A stretch of DNA of 7,621 nt from Bacteroidetes bacterium CG2_30_32_10 (GTDB taxonomy: Bacteria > Bacteroidota > Bacteroidia > Bacteroidales > CG2-30-32-10): contig MNXO01000054.1 in assembly GCA_001872995.1 (NCBI GenBank), positions 1,083-8,703 of the forward strand, in the 5' to 3' direction. Shown one piece after another: positions 1 to 4,882 of this stretch. Below the pieces are notes generated by a model that saw only the letters and a list, made by a program, of their open reading frames with translations, had not been told where the DNA came from and searched no databases. The stretch's first letter is position 1. Every line of letters starts with the position of its first letter. The position numbers and the translations under genes are program-made.

Positions 1-642
1 CATAAATGCTATTACTGCAGGAATGTGTCCTTGAACAATTAACCAACCATTTTTTTGAACTTCAACAATTTCGGAAAGTTGTAATGTTCCGGTCATTAAT
101 ACGATAGTTAATAGTGACAGAGAAACAGAAAGCTCATAACTAATGGTTTGAACACCACTTCGCATGGCCCCAATTAACGAAAACTTGTTGTTACTGCTCC
201 ATCCTGCCAATAAAATACCAATAACACCAATGGATGAAATGGCGATTAAAAAGAGTATGCCGATGTTAATGTCGAAAGCTTGAAAATCTTTGGTAAAAGG
301 AAAAACAGCTAAAGCCAATAAGGCAGTTATAATTACAAAATATGGTGCTAAATTGTATAAAAACTTATCGGCTTTTATGGTTCCTGTTAGCTCTTTTGAA
401 ACCAGTTTAAGTGCATCAGCAATAGTTTGTAAAATTCCATGAAAACCCACTCGATTTGGACCTCTTCTTAACTGAAACCATGCAGCAATTCTTCGTTCCA
501 TTAAAACCAAAAACAACCCAGCAACGGCAAAACCAGTTAAATAAATAACGGCTATTATGGTCATTTCAACAATGCTGGCAATGTTTTCCGGCATTATGCT
601 AAACAGCCACTCATGAATATTTTTTGTTATACTTAAAAGCAT
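1..642 (-). CDS. nuoH: NADH-quinone oxidoreductase (complex I) subunit H, N-terminal 214 residues, cut by window edge
   Basis: The frame is open from ATG at 642 to base 1 with no stop, giving 214 residues; the family is usually about 325-350 residues, so the C-terminal third lies outside the window. NuoH/ND1 is a multi-pass inner-membrane subunit that forms part of the quinone-binding cavity and links the peripheral arm to the proton pumps. Family landmarks read directly here are MERRIAAW (48-55), RRGPNRVG (59-66), LQTIADALKLVSKE (71-84), and AGWSSNNKFSLIGAMR followed by QTISYE (146-170). Hydrophobic segments are visible near 24-47, 95-115, 127-147 and 170-187. It is preceded by the IVP gene rather than by nuoG. 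There is no Shine-Dalgarno sequence, and the frame is open back to the IVP stop at 667-669. Identity is certain from the motifs. The exact start is less so: M17 and M27 are alternatives. Confidence 0.95.
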   Translation of the reverse strand, partial: MLLSITKNIHEWLFSIMPENIASIVEMTIIAVIYLTGFAVAGLFLVLMERRIAAWFQLRRGPNRVGFHGILQTIADALKLVSKELTGTIKADKFLYNLAPYFVIITALLALAVFPFTKDFQAFDINIGILFLIAISSIGVIGILLAGWSSNNKFSLIGAMRSGVQTISYELSVSLSLLTIVLMTGTLQLSEIVEVQKNGWLIVQGHIPAVIAFM

Positions 643-674
643 AAATTTTGATTTGCGATTTTGAATTTACGATT
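643..674 (+). repeat. Inverted-repeat arm of the IVP cassette (nuoH side)
   Basis: Reading the plus strand, this arm matches the reverse complement of 1027-1059 with one single-base gap and a few mismatches. The innermost 19 bases, cgattttgaatttacgatt (656-674), are identical. It is also made of 7-bp units: from 648 to 682 the sequence reads TTGATTT, GCGATTT, TGAATTT, ACGATTT, TTGATTT. The IVP stop codon (667-669) and its last codons lie in this repeat. The arm ends directly beside the nuoH start codon. Confidence 0.85.
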
Positions 675-1026
675 TTTGATTTTTTGCTCTCATAGTTTTT
701 ATTGATGCTACTACAATCGAAAGAATTTCATTCACTTCTTTTTTAAGTGGTTCAACTCTTGCAGTATTTATTAATCCACTTTCTTCCAAAATTTCCAACC
801 AATAATGTGTTTCATCTGTTTCTTCTTCTACAATTTTCAATTTATTAATAAAGTCAGGAGTAGATTTTGCCCTACAAGCTGCCCTGTAATTTGCACCCAC
901 AGAAGTTGAACTCCTAACAATTTGCTTAGCAATTGCAAAAGCAGATGGCTTATTAGGTAACTCATCAATTAATTGAATTACTTCTAAACCTATTTGTTTC
1001 GTTCTTTTTTTAATTAACTCTTCCAT
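667..1026 (-). CDS. Four-helix-bundle protein of the 23S rRNA intervening-sequence (IVP/S23) family
   Basis: This 119-residue protein has the hallmarks of the 23S_rRNA_IVP / TIGR02436 four-helix-bundle family: an N-terminal helix (KRTKQIGLEVIQLIDELP), the conserved IVRSSTSVGANYRAA segment (37-51), KLKIVEEETDETHYWLEIL (62-80), and a final helix ending in a basic tail. Family members were first found inside 23S rRNA intervening sequences and also occur as free-standing genes in Bacteroidota. Relatives include the Avd accessory protein of diversity-generating retroelements. The molecular function is not settled; nucleic-acid binding as a small oligomer is the usual idea. It lies between nuoD and nuoH, 33 bases after the nuoD stop and 24 bases before the nuoH start, inside terminal inverted repeats. 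Its last codons (NQKS and stop) are encoded by one repeat arm, and its ATG follows the other arm directly. No reverse transcriptase or rRNA is nearby. It is probably a passenger in the operon, not a complex I subunit. Confidence 0.9.
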   Translation of the reverse strand: MEELIKKRTKQIGLEVIQLIDELPNKPSAFAIAKQIVRSSTSVGANYRAACRAKSTPDFINKLKIVEEETDETHYWLEILEESGLINTARVEPLKKEVNEILSIVVASIKTMRAKNQKS

Positions 1027-1059
1027 AATCGTAAATTCAAAATCGTAAATCGTAAATTT
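1027..1059 (-). repeat. Inverted-repeat arm of the IVP cassette (nuoD side)
   Basis: On the minus strand this reads aaattt, acgattt, acgattt, tgaattt, acgatt: a heptamer array that fills the whole gap between the nuoD stop codon (1060-1062) and the IVP start codon (1024-1026). Its reverse complement is the arm at 643-674. There is no room for a Shine-Dalgarno sequence or an independent promoter between nuoD and the IVP gene, so the IVP gene is presumably translated from the nuo transcript. Confidence 0.85.
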
Positions 1060-2181
1060 TTACCTATCTATATCAGGAATTACCAAATCCAATGTTGCCA
1101 TAATAGCTACCAAATCTCCAATTTTACTTCCAACAGAAATATGGTTGAGTAATGATAAATTTGAAAATCCAGGTGAACGGAATTTAACTCGATGTGCATT
1201 TTTAGTTCCTGTACTAATGATATAAACCCCCAATTCTCCTCGTGCAGTTTCTACACGTTGATAAAATTCTCCTTTTGGCAATTTAATTACTGCGTTAGTA
1301 GCTACTTTGTGGTCTCCTTCCGGGATGTTATCAATCAATTGTTCTATAATGGATAACGATTCCCACATTTCTTCAATTCGCACTTCATATCGAGCAAACG
1401 TATCGCCAGTTGTTCGCATCGCTTCTTTAAATTTTACTTTATCTAACGCACTATACGGATGATGAACTCTAACATCGCAAGAATAACCCGAAGCACGACC
1501 AACAGGTCCGCTTGCTCCAAATGAAATGGCATCTTCTTTGGTTAAAATACCAACACCTTTGGTTCTGTGCTGAAAAATGACATTATTGGTTAATAACGCA
1601 TCATATTCAGGGAGTTTTGTTTTAAAATGAGCCACAAATTCTTTGGTTCTTTTTATAAAGTTTGGATGGATGTCGAACATTAAACCACCAGGCATGTTGT
1701 AGTTCATGGTTAAACGGGCACCACAGGTTTCTTCAAAAATATCGTTAATCATTTCACGGTCTCTAAAGCCGTAAAAAAACGTAGTAAAAGCTCCAACATC
1801 CATTCCCATAACGCCCCACCACAACGTATGTGAAGCAATTCGAGTTAATTCGCCAATAATGGTTCTTATCACTTTTACTCGTTCAGGAACTTCTAATTGT
1901 AGTGCATTTTCAACTGCTAAACAAACCGCTTCATTGTTGATGTTGGAAGATAAATAATCCATTCTATCGGTTAAATGAACAATTTGTTGATAGCTATCTC
2001 GTTCGCACATTTTTTCGATAGAACGATGGATGTAACCCAAGTCTGGTTCAACTTTTTTAATGATCTCTCCATCAATGGTTAACAATAAACGTAAAACACC
2101 ATGTGTTGCAGGGTGTTGCGGCCCCATATTGATAAAATACTCTTCCGATTTAAAGTTATTATTTACAACAATTGGTTCCAT
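1060..2181 (-). CDS. nuoD: NADH-quinone oxidoreductase subunit D (49 kDa, quinone-site subunit)
   Basis: This 373-residue protein is full length for the NuoD/49-kDa family. It is the hydrogenase-large-subunit relative that, with NuoB, frames the quinone-reduction site at the base of the peripheral arm. Landmarks are the N-terminal MGPQHPATHGVLRL (19-32), DLGYIHRSIEK (the hydrogenase-derived region), RMDYLSSNINNEA, IGELTRIASHTLWWGVMGMDVGA, and the C-terminal SPGFSNLSLLNHISVGSKIGDLVAIMATLDLVIPDIDR, which ends as family members do. The His of GPQHPATHG and the Tyr that bind quinone in known structures fall in conserved blocks. It starts 6 bases after the nuoC stop and is not fused to nuoC, unlike in enterobacteria. 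Downstream, the IVP cassette stands where nuoE-F-G occur in 14-gene nuo operons. Confidence 0.98.
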   Translation of the reverse strand: MEPIVVNNNFKSEEYFINMGPQHPATHGVLRLLLTIDGEIIKKVEPDLGYIHRSIEKMCERDSYQQIVHLTDRMDYLSSNINNEAVCLAVENALQLEVPERVKVIRTIIGELTRIASHTLWWGVMGMDVGAFTTFFYGFRDREMINDIFEETCGARLTMNYNMPGGLMFDIHPNFIKRTKEFVAHFKTKLPEYDALLTNNVIFQHRTKGVGILTKEDAISFGASGPVGRASGYSCDVRVHHPYSALDKVKFKEAMRTTGDTFARYEVRIEEMWESLSIIEQLIDNIPEGDHKVATNAVIKLPKGEFYQRVETARGELGVYIISTGTKNAHRVKFRSPGFSNLSLLNHISVGSKIGDLVAIMATLDLVIPDIDR

Positions 2182-2187
2182 CTACGT

Positions 2188-2649
2188 TTATTTAACAATC
2201 ATATTAATTTCATCTACATAATCTTTTCTTAGTGGAAAACCACTCCAGTCTTCGGTTAAAAAGAGACGTTTTAAATTGGGATGATTATTGAATTTTATTC
2301 CAAAAAAATCAAATACTTCTCGTTCATGAAATTCAGCAGTTTGCCAGATGTCGCAAACAGAATCAAAAGTGGGGTTTTCTCTATCGGCAGTTTTTACTTT
2401 TACCACAATGGTATGGCGGTATGTGGTAGATTCTAAATGATAAACCACGCCTAATTCAGTAACCCAATCTACACCACTCAAACAAAATAAATAATCGAAT
2501 TTAGTTTCGTTGTTATTTTTTAGTTGAAGCATTAATTGATGTAGTTGTGCAGGTTGCACGGTAATATTTAAAAATTGAGATTCCAATTCAGAAAATTCTA
2601 ATTCTGGAATCCATGTACTGATTAAATTTTGCAACGCTTCGTTAGTCAT
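2188..2649 (-). CDS. nuoC: NADH-quinone oxidoreductase subunit C (30 kDa)
   Basis: This 153-residue protein is the hydrophilic 30-kDa subunit of the peripheral arm, which packs against NuoD and NuoB. The C-terminal family signature is clear: AEFHEREVFDFFGIKFNNHPNLKRLFLTEDWSGFPLRKDY at 105-144, with the invariant ER-E-DFFGI and GFPLRKDY stretches. The frame is open five codons further to a TTG at 2664, but those codons lie inside a dispersed repeat, so ATG at 2649 (MTNEALQ) is the better start. The repeat leaves a G-rich stretch (ggaggggctttt) just before the ATG that could act as a fortuitous ribosome-binding sequence. A 185-base gap with two opposed repeats separates it from nuoB, which is unusual for this tightly packed operon. 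Confidence 0.96.
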   Translation of the reverse strand: MTNEALQNLISTWIPELEFSELESQFLNITVQPAQLHQLMLQLKNNNETKFDYLFCLSGVDWVTELGVVYHLESTTYRHTIVVKVKTADRENPTFDSVCDIWQTAEFHEREVFDFFGIKFNNHPNLKRLFLTEDWSGFPLRKDYVDEINMIVK

Positions 2650-2783
2650 AAAAGCCCCTCCCAACCTCCCCGAAGGGGAGGAGTTTCCAACGCACTATGC
2701 CTATTGGCAATAGAATGATGGTTTGTTAATTGGTTATTAAAAGTTATTTTTTTCATTAGTGCTTTATTCTCTTTTAATTTCAT
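2646..2783 (-). other. Small open frame (45 codons) spanning the nuoB-nuoC gap; probably repeat-derived
   Basis: ATG at 2783 opens a 45-codon frame that ends in TGA overlapping the nuoC ATG (an ATGA junction). It reads MKLKENKALMKKITFNNQ at the start and ETPPLRGGWEGLL at the end. The C-terminal third is simply the translation of the GC-rich repeat, and the middle (NHHSIANRHSALE) is low-complexity. No protein family is recognised. The ATGA overlap could couple translation into nuoC across an otherwise long untranslated gap, but the most economical reading is a chance frame through a repeat. It is listed because it covers most of an otherwise geneless intra-operon gap. Confidence 0.2.
2650..2688 (+). 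repeat. GC-rich palindromic dispersed repeat, copy 1 (abuts nuoC start)
   Basis: On the plus strand it reads agcccctcccaacc, then ctccccgaaggggag (a perfect palindromic stem around 'ga'), then gagtttcc. It is in the opposite orientation to the copies at 2789-2838 and 3800-3868. It ends directly against the nuoC ATG and is far more GC-rich than its surroundings. The core resembles the REP-like extragenic palindromes common in Bacteroidota genomes. Confidence 0.85.
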
Positions 2784-2788
2784 CTTTA

Positions 2789-2838
2789 TTCGCTCCTCTA
2801 AGTAAGCCCCTCCTTCGGAGGGGTTGGGGAGGACTTAT
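2789..2838 (+). repeat. GC-rich palindromic dispersed repeat, copy 2 (at nuoB stop)
   Basis: On the plus strand: ttcgctcctcta, agtaagcccctcc, ttcggaggggttgggg, aggacttat. It shares the leading ttcgctcctcta and the gcccctccttcggag core with copy 3. The inner stem is cccctcc/ggagggg around 'ttc'. The nuoB stop codon (2835-2837) lies in its outer edge. Together with copy 1 it encloses the nuoB-nuoC gap in inverted orientation. Confidence 0.85.
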
Positions 2839-3395
2839 TTCCCTTCATCAAACCCATCAACTGGATTTTCTTTGTTTTTCATACTTTCTTGTCGGATTTT
2901 ATCTTGCAACATCAACATGCCTTCTAGTAAAGCTTCTGGTCGTGGAGGGCATCCTGGCACATAAACATCTACAGGAATAACATGGTCGGCTCCTTTTACT
3001 ACCGAATAAGAATTGTAAAAAAATGGACCGCCCGAAATTGCACAAGCTCCCATAGCAATTACATATTTTGGCTCAGCCATTTGGTCGTATAATCTTCTAA
3101 GCACTGGAGCCATTTTGTTCACAATAGTTCCATCAATAATTATTAAATCTGCTTGTCGTGGGGAAGGTCGGGCTACCTCAAAACCAAATCTGGAGTAATC
3201 GTGTCGAGAAGCTCCAGTTTGCATCATTTCAATAGCACAACAACTCGTACCAAAGTAAAGCGACCAAAGTGAATTTGCACGTCCCCAATTGATAACTTTA
3301 TCTAAATTGGTAACCATGATGTTTGCTCCGTTTCCTGCAGGAATTACTTTACCAGGAAAATCTGCTGGAATTGGTGTGTTATTTTCTATTCCCAT
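2835..3395 (-). CDS. nuoB: NADH-quinone oxidoreductase subunit B ([4Fe-4S] cluster N2 subunit)
   Basis: This 186-residue protein carries cluster N2, the last iron-sulfur centre before quinone. The four expected ligands are present: the tandem Cys52-Cys53 in FGTSCCAIEMM, Cys118 in MGACAISGG, and Cys149 in VPGCPPRPE. The ASRHDYSRFGFEVARPSPRQADL block (62-84) is typical of the PSST/NuoB family. The frame can be read from a TTG at 3416, but ATG at 3395 (MGIENN) is preferred because an AAAGGAG sequence lies 7 bases upstream. The preferred start overlaps the 3' end of nuoA by 10 bases, which suggests translational coupling. After the stop a GC-rich repeat begins immediately. Confidence 0.97.
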   Translation of the reverse strand: MGIENNTPIPADFPGKVIPAGNGANIMVTNLDKVINWGRANSLWSLYFGTSCCAIEMMQTGASRHDYSRFGFEVARPSPRQADLIIIDGTIVNKMAPVLRRLYDQMAEPKYVIAMGACAISGGPFFYNSYSVVKGADHVIPVDVYVPGCPPRPEALLEGMLMLQDKIRQESMKNKENPVDGFDEGK

Positions 3396-3736
3396 TTTAA
3401 TGCTCCTTTTTTCCAAGCGTACAATAAGCCTAGTCCTAAAATAAATAGAAAAATAATAATTTCTACTAAAGCAACCGTTCCAACTTCTTTAAACACTACT
3501 GCCCAAGGAAATAAAAAGGCTACCTCAACATCAAACACCAAAAACAAAATGGCATACAAATAATAACCAACTTTAAACTGAACCCATGTTGGTCCAATGG
3601 TTTTCATACCACTTTCGTAAGGTTCTCTTTTTTGAGTATTATCCGATTTGGGTGATATTAAATTGGATAAAAAGTTCGCCCCAGCAACTAGCACAATACC
3701 AGCTAGTAAAAAAACTATTATTGCTTCTGAACCCAT
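3386..3736 (-). CDS. nuoA: NADH-quinone oxidoreductase subunit A
   Basis: This 116-residue membrane subunit has three predicted transmembrane segments (about 5-27, 58-80 and 85-109), the normal size and topology for NuoA/ND3. The loop after the first helix carries the family motif as EPYESGMKTIGPTWVQFKVGYYLYAILFLVFDVEVAFLFPW; FDVEVAFLFPWA is the classic NuoA signature, with the acidic residues that line the proton path. The position often occupied by Cys in the YECG form is Ser (YESG), as in many bacteria. It is the first gene of the nuo cluster, 130 bases after korB. A purine-rich aaagaaga precedes the ATG. The nuoB start lies inside its last codons. Confidence 0.97.
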   Translation of the reverse strand: MGSEAIIVFLLAGIVLVAGANFLSNLISPKSDNTQKREPYESGMKTIGPTWVQFKVGYYLYAILFLVFDVEVAFLFPWAVVFKEVGTVALVEIIIFLFILGLGLLYAWKKGALKWE

Positions 3737-3760
3737 TGTCTTCTTTTATAAATATTTATG

Positions 3761-3768
3761 CAAAATTA
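3761..3768 (-). promoter_or_regulatory. Candidate nuoA promoter -7 element
   Basis: The minus strand reads TAATTTTG, an exact match to the Bacteroidota -7 consensus TAnnTTTG, 24 bases upstream of the nuoA ATG. No good TTTG -33 element is present at about 19-21 bases spacing, where the heptamer repeat lies instead. A start here would give a leader of roughly 20 bases. This could let nuo genes be expressed apart from korAB. Confidence 0.4.
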
Positions 3769-3774
3769 CTGAAA

Positions 3775-3802
3775 AGTTCACAGTTCACAGTTCTCAGTTT
3801 TC
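3775..3802 (+). repeat. Four tandem 7-bp repeats upstream of nuoA
   Basis: Four consecutive heptamers, AGTTCAC, AGTTCAC, AGTTCTC and AGTTTTC, fill the space between the candidate nuoA -7 element and the GC-rich repeat. The period of exactly 7 matches the period of the unrelated heptamers in the IVP cassette arms. They occupy the -33 region of the candidate promoter, so they could affect its strength, or they may be a neutral short tandem repeat. Confidence 0.8.
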
Positions 3803-3868
3803 GCTCCTCTACGTAGCCCCTCCTTCGGAGAGCCTGTCCCGTTTTTTCGGGAGGTTGGGGAGGCTTTT
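3800..3868 (+). repeat. GC-rich palindromic dispersed repeat, copy 3, with a 21-bp hairpin insert (at korB stop)
   Basis: It shares ttcgctcctcta, gcccctccttcggag and ggttggggagg with copy 2, in the same orientation. It is split by about 21 extra bases (3831-3851) that contain a small hairpin cccg-tttttt-cggg (3838-3851). It begins right after the korB stop codon when read in the direction of transcription. No T-run follows a stem on the minus strand, so it is not a convincing intrinsic terminator and korAB transcription could run on into nuo. Confidence 0.8.
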
Positions 3869-4880
3869 ACTTCACTTCGTAAGTCTCTCCTGAGAAAAAC
3901 AAATCATCCGTTTTTTTGTATTTAGAACCTGCTTTAATTTTTTTAGTTAACTCATCTTCTCTTTCCTCCAACGTAACATCATCAAAAGCTCTTACAATTC
4001 CAGTGGCAATTGGATATGCTAATCGAATAAGCATTTGGTGCATAGTAGGGTCTTTTTCTTTAGCATCGTGAACCAAAATATCTTTTTCTGTTATTCCGTT
4101 TTCGCCAATAGTAACCACCTCTAATTTTAAGCCTTTTAATACCAATCCTTTATCAGCATTTTTACCAAAAATCATCGGTTTTCCGTGTTCTAAATAAATT
4201 TGTTTATCATCTTTTACTTCTTTATCAGTAACATCGGTATAACAACCATCATTAAAAATTACACAGTTTTGTAATACTTCGATTAATGAAGTTCCTTTAA
4301 AACGATGTGCCTCAATAAAAATTTGAGTCATTGCTTTTGGATTGTTACCACCAATTCTAGCATAAAATCGAGCATTAGCTCCTAAAGCCAATTCGCCAGG
4401 AGAAAATGGAGGTTGTGTGTTTCCGTAAGGTGATGATTTTGTTTTTTGACCAACAACTGAAGTTGGTGAAAATTGTCCTTTGGTTAAACCGTATATTTCG
4501 TTGTTAAAAAGAACAATGTTTAAATTGATGTTTCTACGTAGCACATGGATAAAATGATTTCCTCCAATTGCAGTTGCATCACCATCTCCAGTAATTATCC
4601 AAACGCTTAAATCAGGATTAGCTAATTTCACTCCTGTTGCAATACCTGGTGCTCTACCATGAATACTATGAACGCCATAGGTGTTCATGTAATATGGAAA
4701 ACGTGATGAACATCCAATACCTGAAACAAAAACAACATTTTCTTTTTCAACTCCCATTTCTGGAAGAGCTTTTTGCATGGAATTTAAGATTACGTAATCA
4801 TCGCAACCTGGACACCATCTAACCTCTTGGTCACTTACAAAGTCTTTATAAGTATATTTTTTTACCGCTGTAGCTTCCAT
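3867..4880 (-). CDS. korB: 2-oxoglutarate (2-oxoacid):ferredoxin oxidoreductase, beta subunit
   Basis: This 337-residue subunit binds thiamine diphosphate and one [4Fe-4S] cluster; with KorA it catalyses oxidative decarboxylation of a 2-oxoacid to acyl-CoA with reduction of ferredoxin. Probable cluster ligands are Cys23 and Cys26 (VRWCPGCDD), Cys57 (GIGCSS) and Cys206 (LQNCVIF), the pattern of two-subunit archaeal-type OFORs. The ThDP-Mg motif is GDGDATAIGGNH (98-109), continuing to FNNEIYGLTKGQ (125-136). Length and C-terminal tail are normal for the beta subunit. ATG at 4880 lies 2 bases after the korA stop, so the pair is one translational unit. Substrate preference for 2-oxoglutarate is by family resemblance; pyruvate or other 2-oxoacids cannot be excluded from sequence alone. 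Confidence 0.93.
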   Translation of the reverse strand: MEATAVKKYTYKDFVSDQEVRWCPGCDDYVILNSMQKALPEMGVEKENVVFVSGIGCSSRFPYYMNTYGVHSIHGRAPGIATGVKLANPDLSVWIITGDGDATAIGGNHFIHVLRRNINLNIVLFNNEIYGLTKGQFSPTSVVGQKTKSSPYGNTQPPFSPGELALGANARFYARIGGNNPKAMTQIFIEAHRFKGTSLIEVLQNCVIFNDGCYTDVTDKEVKDDKQIYLEHGKPMIFGKNADKGLVLKGLKLEVVTIGENGITEKDILVHDAKEKDPTMHQMLIRLAYPIATGIVRAFDDVTLEEREDELTKKIKAGSKYKKTDDLFFSGETYEVK

Positions 4881-4882
4881 AA

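Larger units (their letters stand above)
643..1059 (-). mobile_element. Putative 417-bp IVP cassette bounded by terminal inverted repeats, inserted between nuoD and nuoH
   Basis: The cassette consists of the IVP gene plus flanking inverted repeats, and it runs from the base next to the nuoH ATG to the base next to the nuoD stop codon. No transposase is encoded, so movement would have to be in trans or at the RNA level. The length is 139 x 3, so nuoD, the IVP gene and nuoH all share one frame separated by single stops. The arms would let the transcript fold into a long stem with the IVP message in the loop, the same architecture as IVP-bearing intervening sequences in 23S rRNA that RNase III removes. 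The repeats and boundaries are seen directly. Mobility is inferred. Confidence 0.6.

Noticed and set aside
648..682. CRISPR-like array
   Set aside because: The units are contiguous 7-mers without spacers; a short tandem repeat, not a CRISPR.
667..1026. Diversity-generating retroelement accessory (Avd) gene
   Set aside because: Avd is related to the IVP family, but no reverse transcriptase, template repeat or variable repeat is present; the IVP assignment is simpler.
667..1026. IVP gene as a marker for a 23S rRNA intervening sequence here
   Set aside because: The flanking sequence is nuoD and nuoH coding DNA, with no rRNA sequence in the window.
2650..2664. Five-codon N-terminal extension of NuoC from TTG at 2664
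   Set aside because: The extra codons are entirely dispersed-repeat sequence; ATG at 2649 gives a normal NuoC N-terminus.
2759..2980. Plus-strand open frame of 73 codons
   Set aside because: It runs antisense through the GC-rich repeat and the 3' end of nuoB; the PLLRRGWGG stretch is repeat translation, and no family is recognisable.
3396..3416. Seven-codon N-terminal extension of NuoB from TTG at 3416
   Set aside because: A good AAAGGAG sequence precedes the internal ATG at 3395, and the extension would lengthen the nuoA overlap without support.
3800..3868. Transcription terminator for korAB
   Set aside because: The minus strand has GC stems but no T-run after them; the structure matches the dispersed repeat instead.
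3586..3893. Two overlapping plus-strand frames (3586-3816 and 3648-3893)
   Set aside because: They are antisense to nuoA and its leader, in two frames at once, and pass through the tandem repeat and repeat copy 3; shadows, not genes.
4637..4822. Plus-strand frame of 61 codons
   Set aside because: Antisense to the well-conserved ThDP and cysteine region of korB, with no recognisable protein features.
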